Assembly: GCA_039714155.1 (NCBI GenBank)
Contig: JBDLJX010000035.1
Location: forward strand, 1 to 25,913
Length of the DNA: 25,913 nucleotides
From: SZUA-186 sp039714155
Lineage (GTDB): Bacteria; Pseudomonadota; Gammaproteobacteria; UBA9214
Direction: 5' to 3'
Every line of letters begins with the position of its first letter. Position 1 is the stretch's first letter. Position numbers and translations under genes: made by a program. Shown in pieces: positions 15,622-23,110 of this stretch. The notes beneath the pieces are model-generated. The model saw only the letters and a list, made by a program, of their open reading frames with translations. It was not told where the DNA came from and did not search any database.

Positions 15622-17400
15622 ATGAACAGCATGAACAGGACTGATTCAGGTATCGCAGGCACCCTGACACGGGCTGGCCTGTGCCTCTTGCTGGCAGGGA
15701 ACCTGACCGCCTGCGCGGTCTCGGGCGGCAGTCCGGAAGCCGGCCAGGAAGATGCAGAATATCCCGTTGTGTCATCAGCACCGGCTGCTGCGCCAACGGC
15801 CGTGGCACAGCCAACGCAGTCACTGAGCCAGCAGATGCTGTTCGATGTCCTGCTTGCCGAAATTGCCGGCCAGCGTGGCAGGCTCGATGTGGCTGTGCCG
15901 CACTACCTGCAGGCTGCACTGGAATCACAGGACCCGCAGGTGGCGGAACGTGCCATCCAGATCGCCTCCTTTGCCAAGGACTACCCGGCCGCCTTGCGGG
16001 TCGGGCGTCACTGGATCGAGTTCGAGCCGGATAATCTGGATGTGCGCAAGATTGTTGCAGCGCTTGCCATGCAAACGGGTGATGCGGAAGAAGTGGTAAA
16101 GCAGCTCGATTACGTCATCGCCCATTCGCAGTCACGCCAACAGGGTTTTGCGATTGCCACGGCTGTCCTGTCCCGGCACAGCGACCGGCAGCAGGCGTTG
16201 CAGATCATGGAGACACTGGCGTCACGCTATCCGGACAGCGTCCATGCCCGCATTGCCATGGCACGCATTGCATTGATCAATAACCAGCTCGAACTTGCCA
16301 TGCATGCCGTTGATAAGGCGCTGGTACTGGAGCCCGGGATGCCGCGCGCCGAGATTATCAAGGCCCAGATATTGATCCGGCAGAATAAGAAACCGGATGC
16401 CCTGGAAGGACTGAAGCAGGCGGTCGAACGGCGCCCGGATCATGCCGAGTTGCATTTTGCCTATGGACGGATGTTGCTGGATGCAGGTGACCTGGAAGGT
16501 GCGAAGCAGCAGTTCCGCAAGGTGGTGAAACTGGCGCCGGAGAACACCGATGCGCTGTATTCACTGGCGCTGCTGGAACTGGAAACCGGGGAATTGAAGA
16601 CGGCCGGGAAACATCTGCTGCAAATGCTGGAAACAGGCGAAAAACAGCAGAGTGTGTACTACTATCTTGGCTATGCTGCACAGCAGCTTGGCAAGGATGA
16701 CGATGCAATAAAGTGGTTTGGCCGGGTGACTTCCGGTGAGTACTGGACGCAGTCGCAGTTGCGTATGGCCAAAATCATGGTACACCAGGGTCGACTCGAG
16801 GAAGTCCGCCAGCATATGCACAGTCTGCGCCGCAATCACCCGGAGAATGCGGTCGAAATTTACCTGATCGAGGGGCAGATTCTGTCTGACCTGACCTTGA
16901 ATGAAGAAGCCTGGCAACTTTACGATCAGGCACTGGCCGTGTACCCGGATGATGAAGAGCTGCTATATGGCCGGGCATTGGCAGCCGAAAAGATTGATCG
17001 TATTGACCTTGCTGAAAAGGACATGCGGCGCATCCTTGCATTGAATCCGGATAATGTCAGGACTCTGAATGCACTGGGTTACACCCTTGCTGATCGTACC
17101 GATCGCTATGAAGAGGCATTCAAATACATCAAGCAGGCCTATGCGAAGAAGCCGGATGATCCGGCAATCATAGACAGCATGGGCTGGATTCACTACCGGC
17201 TGGGTAACATGGATGAGGCCCGTGGTTATTTGCAGCAGGCATGGGAGATGACCCGCGACGGCGAGATCGGTGCCCACCTCGGTGAAGTGTTATGGATGCA
17301 GGGTGACCAGGACGGCGCGCGCCGTATCTGGGCAGAGTCGCAGGAAGTCTCCCCCGATAACCCGGTCCTGAAGGACGCTATCGATCGCCTTATGCCGTGA
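15622..17400 (+). CDS. TPR-repeat lipoprotein upstream of lolB
   Basis: A 592-residue protein with a lipoprotein signal: a basic start, hydrophobic stretch AGLCLLLAGN and lipobox LTAC, with Cys near residue 31. The rest is a long array of tetratricopeptide repeats (clear from about residue 190 to 590, for example AKQQFRKVVKLAPENTDALY and AEKDMRRILALNPDNVRTLN). A low-complexity Ala/Pro linker follows the signal. It probably acts as an outer-membrane-anchored periplasmic scaffold; the exact role is unknown. A TPR protein in this position before lolB is common in Gammaproteobacteria. It overlaps lolB by four bases (GTGA). A second in-frame ATG lies three codons in. Confidence 0.9.
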   Translation: MNSMNRTDSGIAGTLTRAGLCLLLAGNLTACAVSGGSPEAGQEDAEYPVVSSAPAAAPTAVAQPTQSLSQQMLFDVLLAEIAGQRGRLDVAVPHYLQAALESQDPQVAERAIQIASFAKDYPAALRVGRHWIEFEPDNLDVRKIVAALAMQTGDAEEVVKQLDYVIAHSQSRQQGFAIATAVLSRHSDRQQALQIMETLASRYPDSVHARIAMARIALINNQLELAMHAVDKALVLEPGMPRAEIIKAQILIRQNKKPDALEGLKQAVERRPDHAELHFAYGRMLLDAGDLEGAKQQFRKVVKLAPENTDALYSLALLELETGELKTAGKHLLQMLETGEKQQSVYYYLGYAAQQLGKDDDAIKWFGRVTSGEYWTQSQLRMAKIMVHQGRLEEVRQHMHSLRRNHPENAVEIYLIEGQILSDLTLNEEAWQLYDQALAVYPDDEELLYGRALAAEKIDRIDLAEKDMRRILALNPDNVRTLNALGYTLADRTDRYEEAFKYIKQAYAKKPDDPAIIDSMGWIHYRLGNMDEARGYLQQAWEMTRDGEIGAHLGEVLWMQGDQDGARRIWAESQEVSPDNPVLKDAIDRLMP

Positions 17401-18017
17401 CCGCGGCCAGCCGTTTTATTGTCTCTTGCATCCTTGTGCTGGCCGTTACCGGCTGTGCCACGACACCTCCGCTGACGGACGATCTGTCGCCTGATGCGGT
17501 CATCCCCGAGTACGACCGCTGGCAATTCAGGGGCAGGGTGTCCATGCAACGTAACGAGGAAGGCTGGCATGCCGGGGTAAACTGGCAGGAAAGTGCCGGT
17601 ATTTTTACTCTCAAGTTGAGCGGGCCGCTGGGGCAGGGCGCGGTAGAGGTGACGGGCAAAGAGGGGCTGGTGCGGTTGCAGGCGGCCAATGGCAAGATCA
17701 TTATCGCCAATGATGCCGATGCCCTGCTTGCCGATGTTACCGGCTGGCAGTTTCCGGTCAGCGGCATCCGCTACTGGGTTCGCGGTCTGCCGGCACCGGA
17801 GCCACATCCGCAGGCAGTTATCACGCGTGACGAAACGGGCCGCTTGCAGCGCCTGGTGCAATCGGGCTGGGAAATTGACTACAGCCGTTTTGAAATCATT
17901 GATGGCTGGCGCTGGCCGACCCGGTTGCGGCTGGCTGCTGACGACCTGGTCGTGCGCCTGGTGATCGATGAATGGGTGTTGCCGGTCGCGGCGAAGGATG
18001 CTGTTTCCCGGCCATGA
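17397..18017 (+). CDS. lolB: Outer membrane lipoprotein receptor LolB
   Basis: A 206-residue outer-membrane lipoprotein that accepts lipoproteins from LolA and inserts them in the outer membrane. The start is GTG, overlapping the TPR gene stop as GTGA. The signal peptide ends in lipobox AVTGC with Cys20. The mature part has LolB features: WQFRGRVSMQ (near 46-55), WQESAGIFTLKLSGPLGQGAVEV, and YWVRGLPAPEP. Length and position between the TPR gene and ispE match Pseudomonas-type loci. It overlaps ispE by four bases, so the three genes form one translationally coupled operon. Confidence 0.95.
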   Translation: MTAASRFIVSCILVLAVTGCATTPPLTDDLSPDAVIPEYDRWQFRGRVSMQRNEEGWHAGVNWQESAGIFTLKLSGPLGQGAVEVTGKEGLVRLQAANGKIIIANDADALLADVTGWQFPVSGIRYWVRGLPAPEPHPQAVITRDETGRLQRLVQSGWEIDYSRFEIIDGWRWPTRLRLAADDLVVRLVIDEWVLPVAAKDAVSRP

Positions 18018-18874
18018 GGCGCAGGAATATTCTGTCGTCTGCCCGGGGGCCGTGGCCTGCGCCGGCCAAGCTGAACCTGTTCCTGCATGTCGTTGGCCGC
18101 CGCGACGATGGTTACCATGAGTTGCAAACGGTATTCCAGTTCCTGACACGCGCAGATCGACTGTATTTCGAAACGCGGCCCGACGGTGAGATCCGGCGTC
18201 ACGGCGGGATGCAGGCTGTCGCGGCCCCGGATGATCTGTGTGTACGTGCGGCAGGGCTCCTGATGGCGCACGCAGAAATATCACAAGGCATTGATATATA
18301 TATAGAAAAATCCATCCCCGCCGGTGGTGGCCTGGGCGGTGGCAGCTCCGATGCTGCTACCACCCTGTGGGCCCTGAGCCGGTTATGGGGGCTCGGGCTG
18401 GATGCGGCGGAGCTGGCTGGTCTTGGCCTGCAACTGGGTGCCGATGTGCCGGTATTCATTCACGGTCAGGCCGCCTGGGCAGAAGGAGTGGGTGAAATTC
18501 TGACGCCTGTAGACCTGCCGGAGCCCTGGTTTCTGGTCCTGAATCCCAACGTAAGCGTATCAACTGCAGCAGTTTTTTCCGACACAGAATTGACACGGGA
18601 CACGCCGCGGATGACAATACGCGCCTTTCTTTCGGGCGGTGGCAGGAATGACTGTGAAGCGGTTGTTCGGCGCAGGTTCCCGGAGGTTGCGGCGGCACTT
18701 GACTGGTTGAATCGATATTCCCCGGCACGAATGACTGGCACAGGTGGCTGTGTCTTCGCGGCCTTTGCGACCGAGTCGGAAGCACTGGAAGTGGCGGGAC
18801 AGGTTCCTGGAGAATGGACTGCGTTTGTCGCCCGGGGGCAGAACCAGTCCCCCCTGCAAGCGACAACGGTGTAA
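18014..18874 (+). CDS. ispE: 4-diphosphocytidyl-2-C-methyl-D-erythritol kinase
   Basis: GHMP-family kinase of 286 residues in the MEP pathway to isoprenoid precursors. I start at the ATG overlapping the lolB stop (ATGA), giving MRRRNILSSARGPWPAPAKL; an upstream frame opening at 17972 would overlap lolB heavily. PAPAKLNLFLHV is the substrate-binding start, PAGGGLGGGSSDAATTL is the ATP-binding glycine loop, GADVPVFIHG follows, and MTGTGGCVFA is the third GHMP motif. Family length is about 280-290. It is followed after 12 bases by tRNA-Gln. Confidence 0.97.
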   Translation: MRRRNILSSARGPWPAPAKLNLFLHVVGRRDDGYHELQTVFQFLTRADRLYFETRPDGEIRRHGGMQAVAAPDDLCVRAAGLLMAHAEISQGIDIYIEKSIPAGGGLGGGSSDAATTLWALSRLWGLGLDAAELAGLGLQLGADVPVFIHGQAAWAEGVGEILTPVDLPEPWFLVLNPNVSVSTAAVFSDTELTRDTPRMTIRAFLSGGGRNDCEAVVRRRFPEVAAALDWLNRYSPARMTGTGGCVFAAFATESEALEVAGQVPGEWTAFVARGQNQSPLQATTV

Positions 18875-18886
18875 TCAGATTGTTAT

Positions 18887-18961
18887 TGGGGCGTCGCCAA
18901 GTGGTAAGGCACGGGGTTTTGATCTCCGCATGCGCAGGTTCGAATCCTGCCGCCCCAGCCA
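18887..18961 (+). tRNA. tRNA-Gln (anticodon UUG), CCA encoded
   Basis: A cloverleaf is visible with acceptor arms TGGGGCG and CGCCCCA, anticodon loop TTTTGAT giving anticodon TTG, T-arm sequence GGTTCGAATCC and an encoded 3' CCA. It lies between ispE and prs, the conserved place for tRNA-Gln in many Gammaproteobacteria. If the organism lacks GlnRS, this tRNA would be a substrate of the GatCAB complex encoded in the same window. Confidence 0.96.
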
Positions 18962-19031
18962 TTATGTCAATGCTGTGGTGTATTGCGGCAGGGTGAGCAC
19001 CTGCACGTGGGCTATTTAACGCTTTTAACAG

Positions 19032-19059
19032 GAACGTTCAAAACGTTTCAGACTGAAAC
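19032..19059 (+). promoter_or_regulatory. Stacked small palindromes before prs
   Basis: Three palindromes lie end to end just before the prs start: GAACGTTC (19032-19039), AAACGTTT (19041-19048) and GTTTCAGACTGAAAC (19045-19059, perfect 7-bp arms). AAACGTTT is the core of the E. coli PurR box and prs is a PurR target there, but the flanking bases do not match the box. Either an operator or a translational hairpin is possible. Confidence 0.3.
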
Positions 19060-19062
19060 CGG

Positions 19063-20040
19063 ATGATGAAAGGTATGCCAGCACCCGATACTGATTCCCG
19101 CATGATGGTGTTTACGGGGAACGCCAATCCGCCACTGGCACAGGATATCGTCAACCAGCTGCGGTTACAGCTTGGCAATGCCAACATCAGCAGTTTCAGT
19201 GATGGCGAAGTGCAGGTCGAAATTATGGAAAACGTCCGTGGTAAGGATGTTTTCATTGTGCAGCCGACCTGTGCGCCGACTAATGACAACCTGATGGAAT
19301 TGCTGGTCATGGTGGATGCGTTGCGCCGTTCGTCAGCCTGGCGTATTACTGCCGTGATCCCCTATTTCGGCTATGCACGCCAGGACCGCCGGCCACGTGC
19401 CGCGCGGGTACCGATTACGGCCAAGGTGGTGGCCCGGATGATTGGCGACGTAAAGACTGACCGGGTGCTGACGGTGGATCTGCACGCAGACCAGATCCAG
19501 GGATTCTTTGATATCCCGGTAGACAATGTCTATGCCTCGCCGATATTGCTGGGAGATATCTGGAAGCAGAAGTACCAGGATCTGATCGTGGTTTCACCGG
19601 ATGTCGGTGGTGTAGTCAGGGCACGTGCAATCGCCAAGCGGCTGGATGATGCCGACCTGGCGATTATCGACAAGCGCCGGCCGCAACCTAACGAGGCGCG
19701 TGTCATGAATATTATCGGCGACGTCAGGGGCCGCACCTGTGTGCTGGTGGATGACCTTGTCGATACGGCAGGTACGCTGTGCCTGGCTGCACTGGCCCTG
19801 AAGGAACAGGGTGCCGAGCGGGTGGTGGCTTACTGTACACACCCGGTGCTGTCGGGTTCTGCGGTACAGAATATCGAGGCATCGGAACTGGACGAAGTGG
19901 TGGTGACCGATACCATTCCGCTGCAAGAGACTGCTGCGGCGTGTGACAAGATCCGGCAGTTGAGTATTGCGACAATGCTGGCCGAGACCATGCGCCGGAT
20001 CAGCATGGAAGAATCGGTCAGCTCGTTGTATATGGACTAG
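19063..20040 (+). CDS. prs: Ribose-phosphate pyrophosphokinase (PRPP synthetase)
   Basis: Makes PRPP from ribose-5-phosphate and ATP for purine, pyrimidine, His, Trp and NAD synthesis. The open frame is 325 residues. The family core starts at MMVFTGNANP (about residue 14), and ATGs at 19063, 19066, 19075 and 19102 are all possible; none has a strong ribosome site, so the N-terminus is uncertain. Motifs include the FGYARQDRR segment, the DLHADQIQGFF loop and the PRPP-binding motif VLVDDLVDTAGT. The stop codon UAG is formed by the CTAG at the left boundary of repeat element B. Confidence 0.96.
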   Translation: MMKGMPAPDTDSRMMVFTGNANPPLAQDIVNQLRLQLGNANISSFSDGEVQVEIMENVRGKDVFIVQPTCAPTNDNLMELLVMVDALRRSSAWRITAVIPYFGYARQDRRPRAARVPITAKVVARMIGDVKTDRVLTVDLHADQIQGFFDIPVDNVYASPILLGDIWKQKYQDLIVVSPDVGGVVRARAIAKRLDDADLAIIDKRRPQPNEARVMNIIGDVRGRTCVLVDDLVDTAGTLCLAALALKEQGAERVVAYCTHPVLSGSAVQNIEASELDEVVVTDTIPLQETAAACDKIRQLSIATMLAETMRRISMEESVSSLYMD

Positions 20041-20219
20041 TACTCTTTCAACCCGAAAAATAGATATTATTGCCACGGAATCCACGGAAAAACACGGAAG
20101 AATAAATACATTAAAAGACATTTTTCCGTGTCCTTCCGTGGATTCCGTGGCCATTTAAAAAAACCGGCACTCAATATGTTGATTATGTATCCGTTGTTAT
20201 TGGTTTGATAGAGCACTAG
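20037..20219 (+). mobile_element. Family B MITE-like hairpin element, copy 2
   Basis: A 183-base non-coding element between prs and rplY, bounded by CTAG at 20037-20040 and 20216-20219. The ends are inverted repeats: CTAGTACTCTTTCAA on the left and, in reverse complement, CTAGTGCTCTATCAA on the right (13 of 15). The core 20072-20151 is a long hairpin with arms starting CCACGGAATCCACGG. The left CTAG provides the prs stop codon. The core is inverted relative to copy 1 at 12634-12820. Confidence 0.8.
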
Positions 20220-20255
20220 GAGCTTGTATTTTGAACTGAATGGTTTTAACGCGTG

Positions 20256-20312
20256 GTTGTTACATACGGCCACGCACCCTGTCTCCCCTGGTCGCGGAGG
20301 AGATGTAACAAC
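20256..20312 (+). promoter_or_regulatory. Structured leader upstream of rplY
   Basis: An exact 10-bp inverted repeat GTTGTTACAT/ATGTAACAAC (20256-20265 and 20303-20312) encloses a 37-base GC-rich section with a further short stem (CTCC/GGAG). It ends 29 bases before the rplY ATG, which has its own GGAG site. E. coli L25 is reported to regulate its own gene, so a leader RNA bound by L25 is plausible. I could not verify a match to any known leader model. Confidence 0.45.
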
Positions 20313-20341
20313 AGCCGCAAGGCTTATTTTGGAGAAGTAAC

Positions 20342-21016
20342 ATGGCTATCAGCTTTGAGTTAAATGCAGAGCCGCGTACTGATACAGGTAAAGGTGCGAG
20401 CCGCCGCCTGCGTCATGCCGGCAAGATACCCGCCATCATGTATGGCGGTGACAAGGATCCCGAGTCACTGATATTGTCGCACAACGAGGTGATCCGTAAT
20501 CTGGAACACGAAGTATTCTATTCCCATATCCTGACGATTAAAATCAGTGGCGGCGAAACACGTGCGGTACTGCGTGATTTGCAGCGTCACCCGAGCAAGC
20601 CGTTTGTCTTGCACATGGACCTGCAGCGGGTCAAAGAGTCCGAGAAGATCAAGATGATCGTGCCGTTGCACTTCGTTGGCGAGGATACTGCACCGGGCGT
20701 CAAGGCTGGCGGCCTCGTCTCTCACGACCTCACTGAAGTCAATGTCGAGTGTTTTCCAAGGGACCTGCCGGAGTACGTTGAAGTTGATATCTCCGCAATG
20801 GAAATCGGTGACTCCCTGCACCTCAGTAACCTGATGATTACCGATGGTGTTACATTGACGGATCTGGCGCGTGGTGAAGGTCACGACCTCGGCGTTGTGT
20901 CGATTCATGTCAAGCGGGTTGTTGAGGAGGTCGAGGAAGAAGCGGCAGCCGAGGCTGCACCTGAAGCGGCAGCCGAGGGTGAGGAAGAAGGCAAGGAATC
21001 CGGCGAGGGCGAGTGA
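20342..21016 (+). CDS. rplY: 50S ribosomal protein L25 (Ctc/TL5 long form)
   Basis: Binds 5S rRNA in the large subunit. The 224-residue protein begins with the 5S-binding beta-barrel domain (about 1-95, with RRLRHAGKIPAIMYG and FYSHIL), followed by the second TL5/CTC-type domain (about 96-190) with LPEYVEVDISAMEIGDSLH. The last 35 residues are an acidic Glu/Ala/Gly tail (EEEAAAEAAPEAAAEGEEEG), common in long L25 proteins but not in the short E. coli form. A GGAG site precedes the ATG. It overlaps pth by four bases (GTGA). Confidence 0.97.
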   Translation: MAISFELNAEPRTDTGKGASRRLRHAGKIPAIMYGGDKDPESLILSHNEVIRNLEHEVFYSHILTIKISGGETRAVLRDLQRHPSKPFVLHMDLQRVKESEKIKMIVPLHFVGEDTAPGVKAGGLVSHDLTEVNVECFPRDLPEYVEVDISAMEIGDSLHLSNLMITDGVTLTDLARGEGHDLGVVSIHVKRVVEEVEEEAAAEAAPEAAAEGEEEGKESGEGE

Positions 21017-21603
21017 CTGCCATCCAGCTGATTGCCGGTCTCGGCAACCCTGGCAACAAGTACGAACAGACCCGGCATAATGCCGGGTTCTGGTTTGTGG
21101 AAGCAGTTGCGCGTAAGTATGGTGCGCAGTTCAGGTCCGAGAGCAAGTACAAGAGTGATGTGGCGCGTTGCGAGATCCACGGCCATGAGTGCCGCTTGCA
21201 GAAACCGATGGACTTCATGAATCGCAGTGGCCCGCCGGTTGCATCACTGGCCGGTTATTATCGCATTCCGCGCCAGGCCATTCTGGTTGTCCATGATGAC
21301 CTTGACCTGCCCCCCGGTACGGTTCGTCTCAAGCGGGGTGGCGGCCATGGCGGCCACAACGGTCTGCGCGACCTGATCCCCAGTCTTGGCGGAAATGATT
21401 TTATGCGTCTGCGTATTGGTATCGGCCACCCCGGTCACAGGGATGATGTCACCGGTCACGTACTGAAGCCGGCATCTCGTGAAGATCGTATGGCCATTGA
21501 CAGTGCCATTGATGCAGCTCTGAAAGCACTGCCGGAGATCATCACCGGCAAGACCGACAAGGCAATGAAGGAACTGCATACTGCGGATACCGATAAAAAA
21601 TGA
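21013..21603 (+). CDS. pth: Peptidyl-tRNA hydrolase
   Basis: Releases tRNA from peptidyl-tRNA that drops off the ribosome. The 196-residue protein starts at GTG overlapping the rplY stop. The active-site His22 is in TRHNAGFW; other family motifs are GLGNPG (9-14), KPMDFMNRSG and VHDDLDLPPG with the catalytic-network Asp, and GGHGGHNGLRDL. It is complete compared with the usual 190-200 residues. The order rplY-pth-ychF is conserved across Gammaproteobacteria. Confidence 0.97.
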   Translation: MTAIQLIAGLGNPGNKYEQTRHNAGFWFVEAVARKYGAQFRSESKYKSDVARCEIHGHECRLQKPMDFMNRSGPPVASLAGYYRIPRQAILVVHDDLDLPPGTVRLKRGGGHGGHNGLRDLIPSLGGNDFMRLRIGIGHPGHRDDVTGHVLKPASREDRMAIDSAIDAALKALPEIITGKTDKAMKELHTADTDKK

Positions 21604-21615
21604 AAGACAAATCCA

Positions 21616-21694
21616 GCCACAGAGTGCACAGAGGCCACAGAGTGAATGAACCCGGAATGGTTTTTGCCTCTGTGTGCTCTGTGATCTCTGTGGC
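21616..21694. repeat. Inverted repeat between pth and ychF
   Basis: The arms are GCCACAGAGTGCACAGAG... (21616-21642) and ...CTCTGTGATCTCTGTGGC (to 21694). They pair over about 27 bases with four mismatches and fill most of the 108-base gap between pth and ychF. CACAGAG-type palindromes of this kind are scattered in many bacterial genomes (general knowledge). They would form a long hairpin in the operon mRNA. Confidence 0.6.
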
Positions 21695-21711
21695 AAAGGG
21701 TCTGAACTAAA

Positions 21712-22803
21712 ATGAGCGTCAAATGCGGCATCGTTGGATTGCCCAATGTCGGCAAGTCCACCCTGTTCAACGCCCTGACCGAGGCGGGTATCCAGGCGGA
21801 GAACTACCCGTTCTGCACCATCGACCCGAATATCGGCATTGTGCCGATTCCCGATCCGCGCCTGGATAAACTGGCGGATATCGTCAAGCCACAGAAGACC
21901 ATTCACACGACCATGGAGTTTGTCGATATCGCCGGACTGGTGGCCGGTGCTTCAAAGGGCGAGGGCCTGGGCAACAAGTTCCTTGCCAATATCCGCGAAA
22001 CCGATGCTATCTGCATGGTGGTACGGTGTTTCGATGACGAAAATGTCGTACATGTCAGCGGTAGCGTCGATCCGCTGCGCGATATTGATGTTATCAACAC
22101 CGAACTGGCGCTGGCCGACCTGGAAACTGTTGAGAAAGGTATCACCCGGGTTGCCAGGGTGGCCAAGAGCGGTGACAAGGATGCGAAAGCAAAACTGGCC
22201 ATGTTCGAGGCCGCGCGTGATCACCTTGACGCCGGCAAGCTGGTTATCAATATGGACCTTGATGACGATCAGCGTGAGGCTATTTATGAGCTGCACCTGC
22301 TGACGGCCAAGCCGGTCATGTATGTGGCCAATGTCAGGGAGGACGGCTTTGAAAACAACCCCTACCTCGATGCTGTGAAACAGCGCGCCGGGGAAGAGGG
22401 CGCGCTGACGGTTGCCGTGTGCGCCGCGATCGAGGCCGAGCTTGTCGAGCTCGACCACGATGAACGCATGGAATACCTGCAAGAGCTGGGATTCGAGGAG
22501 CCCGGGCTTAACCGTGTTATTCGTGCAGGTTACCAGTTGCTCGCTCTGCAGACCTACTTCACGGCTGGCGAGAAGGAAGTGCGGGCCTGGACTGTGCATA
22601 TCGGCGCCACCGCGCCACAGGCTGCCGGTGTTATCCATACGGATTTTGAGCGCGGCTTTATCCGTGCCGAGACGGTATCGTTCGATGATTTTGTCGCCTG
22701 CAAAGGCGAACACGGTGCACGCGAGGCCGGCAAGCTGAGATCGGAAGGCAAGGATTACATCGTGCAGGATGGCGATGTCATGCATTTCCGCTTTAATGTC
22801 TGA
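21712..22803 (+). CDS. ychF: Redox-regulated ATPase YchF (Obg-family)
   Basis: A 363-residue P-loop protein of the OLA1/YchF group, which prefers ATP over GTP and binds ribosomes. The P-loop is GLPNVGKST (9-17), the switch region DIAGLVAGASKGEGLGN follows, and the G4 position reads NVRE in place of NKxD, as expected for YchF. An inserted coiled-coil domain and a C-terminal TGS domain (about 280-363, ending DVMHFRFNV) are present. It is the last protein gene of the prs-rplY-pth-ychF run and is followed by tRNA-Met. Confidence 0.97.
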   Translation: MSVKCGIVGLPNVGKSTLFNALTEAGIQAENYPFCTIDPNIGIVPIPDPRLDKLADIVKPQKTIHTTMEFVDIAGLVAGASKGEGLGNKFLANIRETDAICMVVRCFDDENVVHVSGSVDPLRDIDVINTELALADLETVEKGITRVARVAKSGDKDAKAKLAMFEAARDHLDAGKLVINMDLDDDQREAIYELHLLTAKPVMYVANVREDGFENNPYLDAVKQRAGEEGALTVAVCAAIEAELVELDHDERMEYLQELGFEEPGLNRVIRAGYQLLALQTYFTAGEKEVRAWTVHIGATAPQAAGVIHTDFERGFIRAETVSFDDFVACKGEHGAREAGKLRSEGKDYIVQDGDVMHFRFNV

Positions 22804-22808
22804 TTTTC

Positions 22809-22837
22809 AAACGGAACTTGTCGCGGCAAGCCGTTTT
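22809..22837 (+). terminator. Probable terminator after ychF
   Basis: AAACGG plus CTTG pairs with CAAG plus CCGTTT across a six-base loop, with a two-base A bulge, followed by a short T run (TTTTC). It begins six bases after the ychF stop. The T-tract is short, so termination may be partial. Confidence 0.5.
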
Positions 22838-22858
22838 CAGGTAATCTTACGCCCCCTT

Positions 22859-22935
22859 GGCTACGTAGCTCAGTTGGTTAGAGCACAGCACTCATAACGC
22901 TGGGGTCGGTGGTTCAAGTCCACCCGTAGCCACCA
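22859..22935 (+). tRNA. tRNA-Met, elongator type (anticodon CAU), CCA encoded
   Basis: 77 bases with acceptor arms GGCTACG/CGTAGCC, encoded ACCA, D-arm AGCTCAGTTGGTTAGAGC, and loop CTCATAA giving CAT. It closely resembles the E. coli elongator tRNA-Met rather than the initiator. The innermost anticodon-stem pair (31-39) is A-C rather than the A-U seen in E. coli. It follows ychF as in Pseudomonas-type genomes. Everything downstream looks accessory, so its 3' end may have served as an integration site. Confidence 0.95.
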
Positions 22936-23110
22936 TTAATTCAATAAGTTGCAGACTTCCGCACTATTCTTGTTTTCTGGTTAAGGGCGCATTAAGGGCG
23001 ATTTGCAGTCAATGCAGCCGCCCCCGCTTCCCTCATGGTCCGTTCATGCTCCCGGTACATCGGGCGCCAGCCTGAAAATGGCACGGATACAGGGGATTGC
23101 GGTTAGGGGA
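22936..23110. other. Non-coding stretch after tRNA-Met
   Basis: I see no supported gene. The only notable pattern is a short tandem repeat in which TTAAGGGCG occurs twice with 11-bp spacing (around 22981-23001). No copy of the tRNA 3' end and no integrase fragment could be recognised. Confidence 0.4.

Noticed and set aside
22936..23110. Integrase remnant next to tRNA-Met
   Set aside because: Short frames such as one ending near 22990 on the minus strand gave no recognisable integrase motif.
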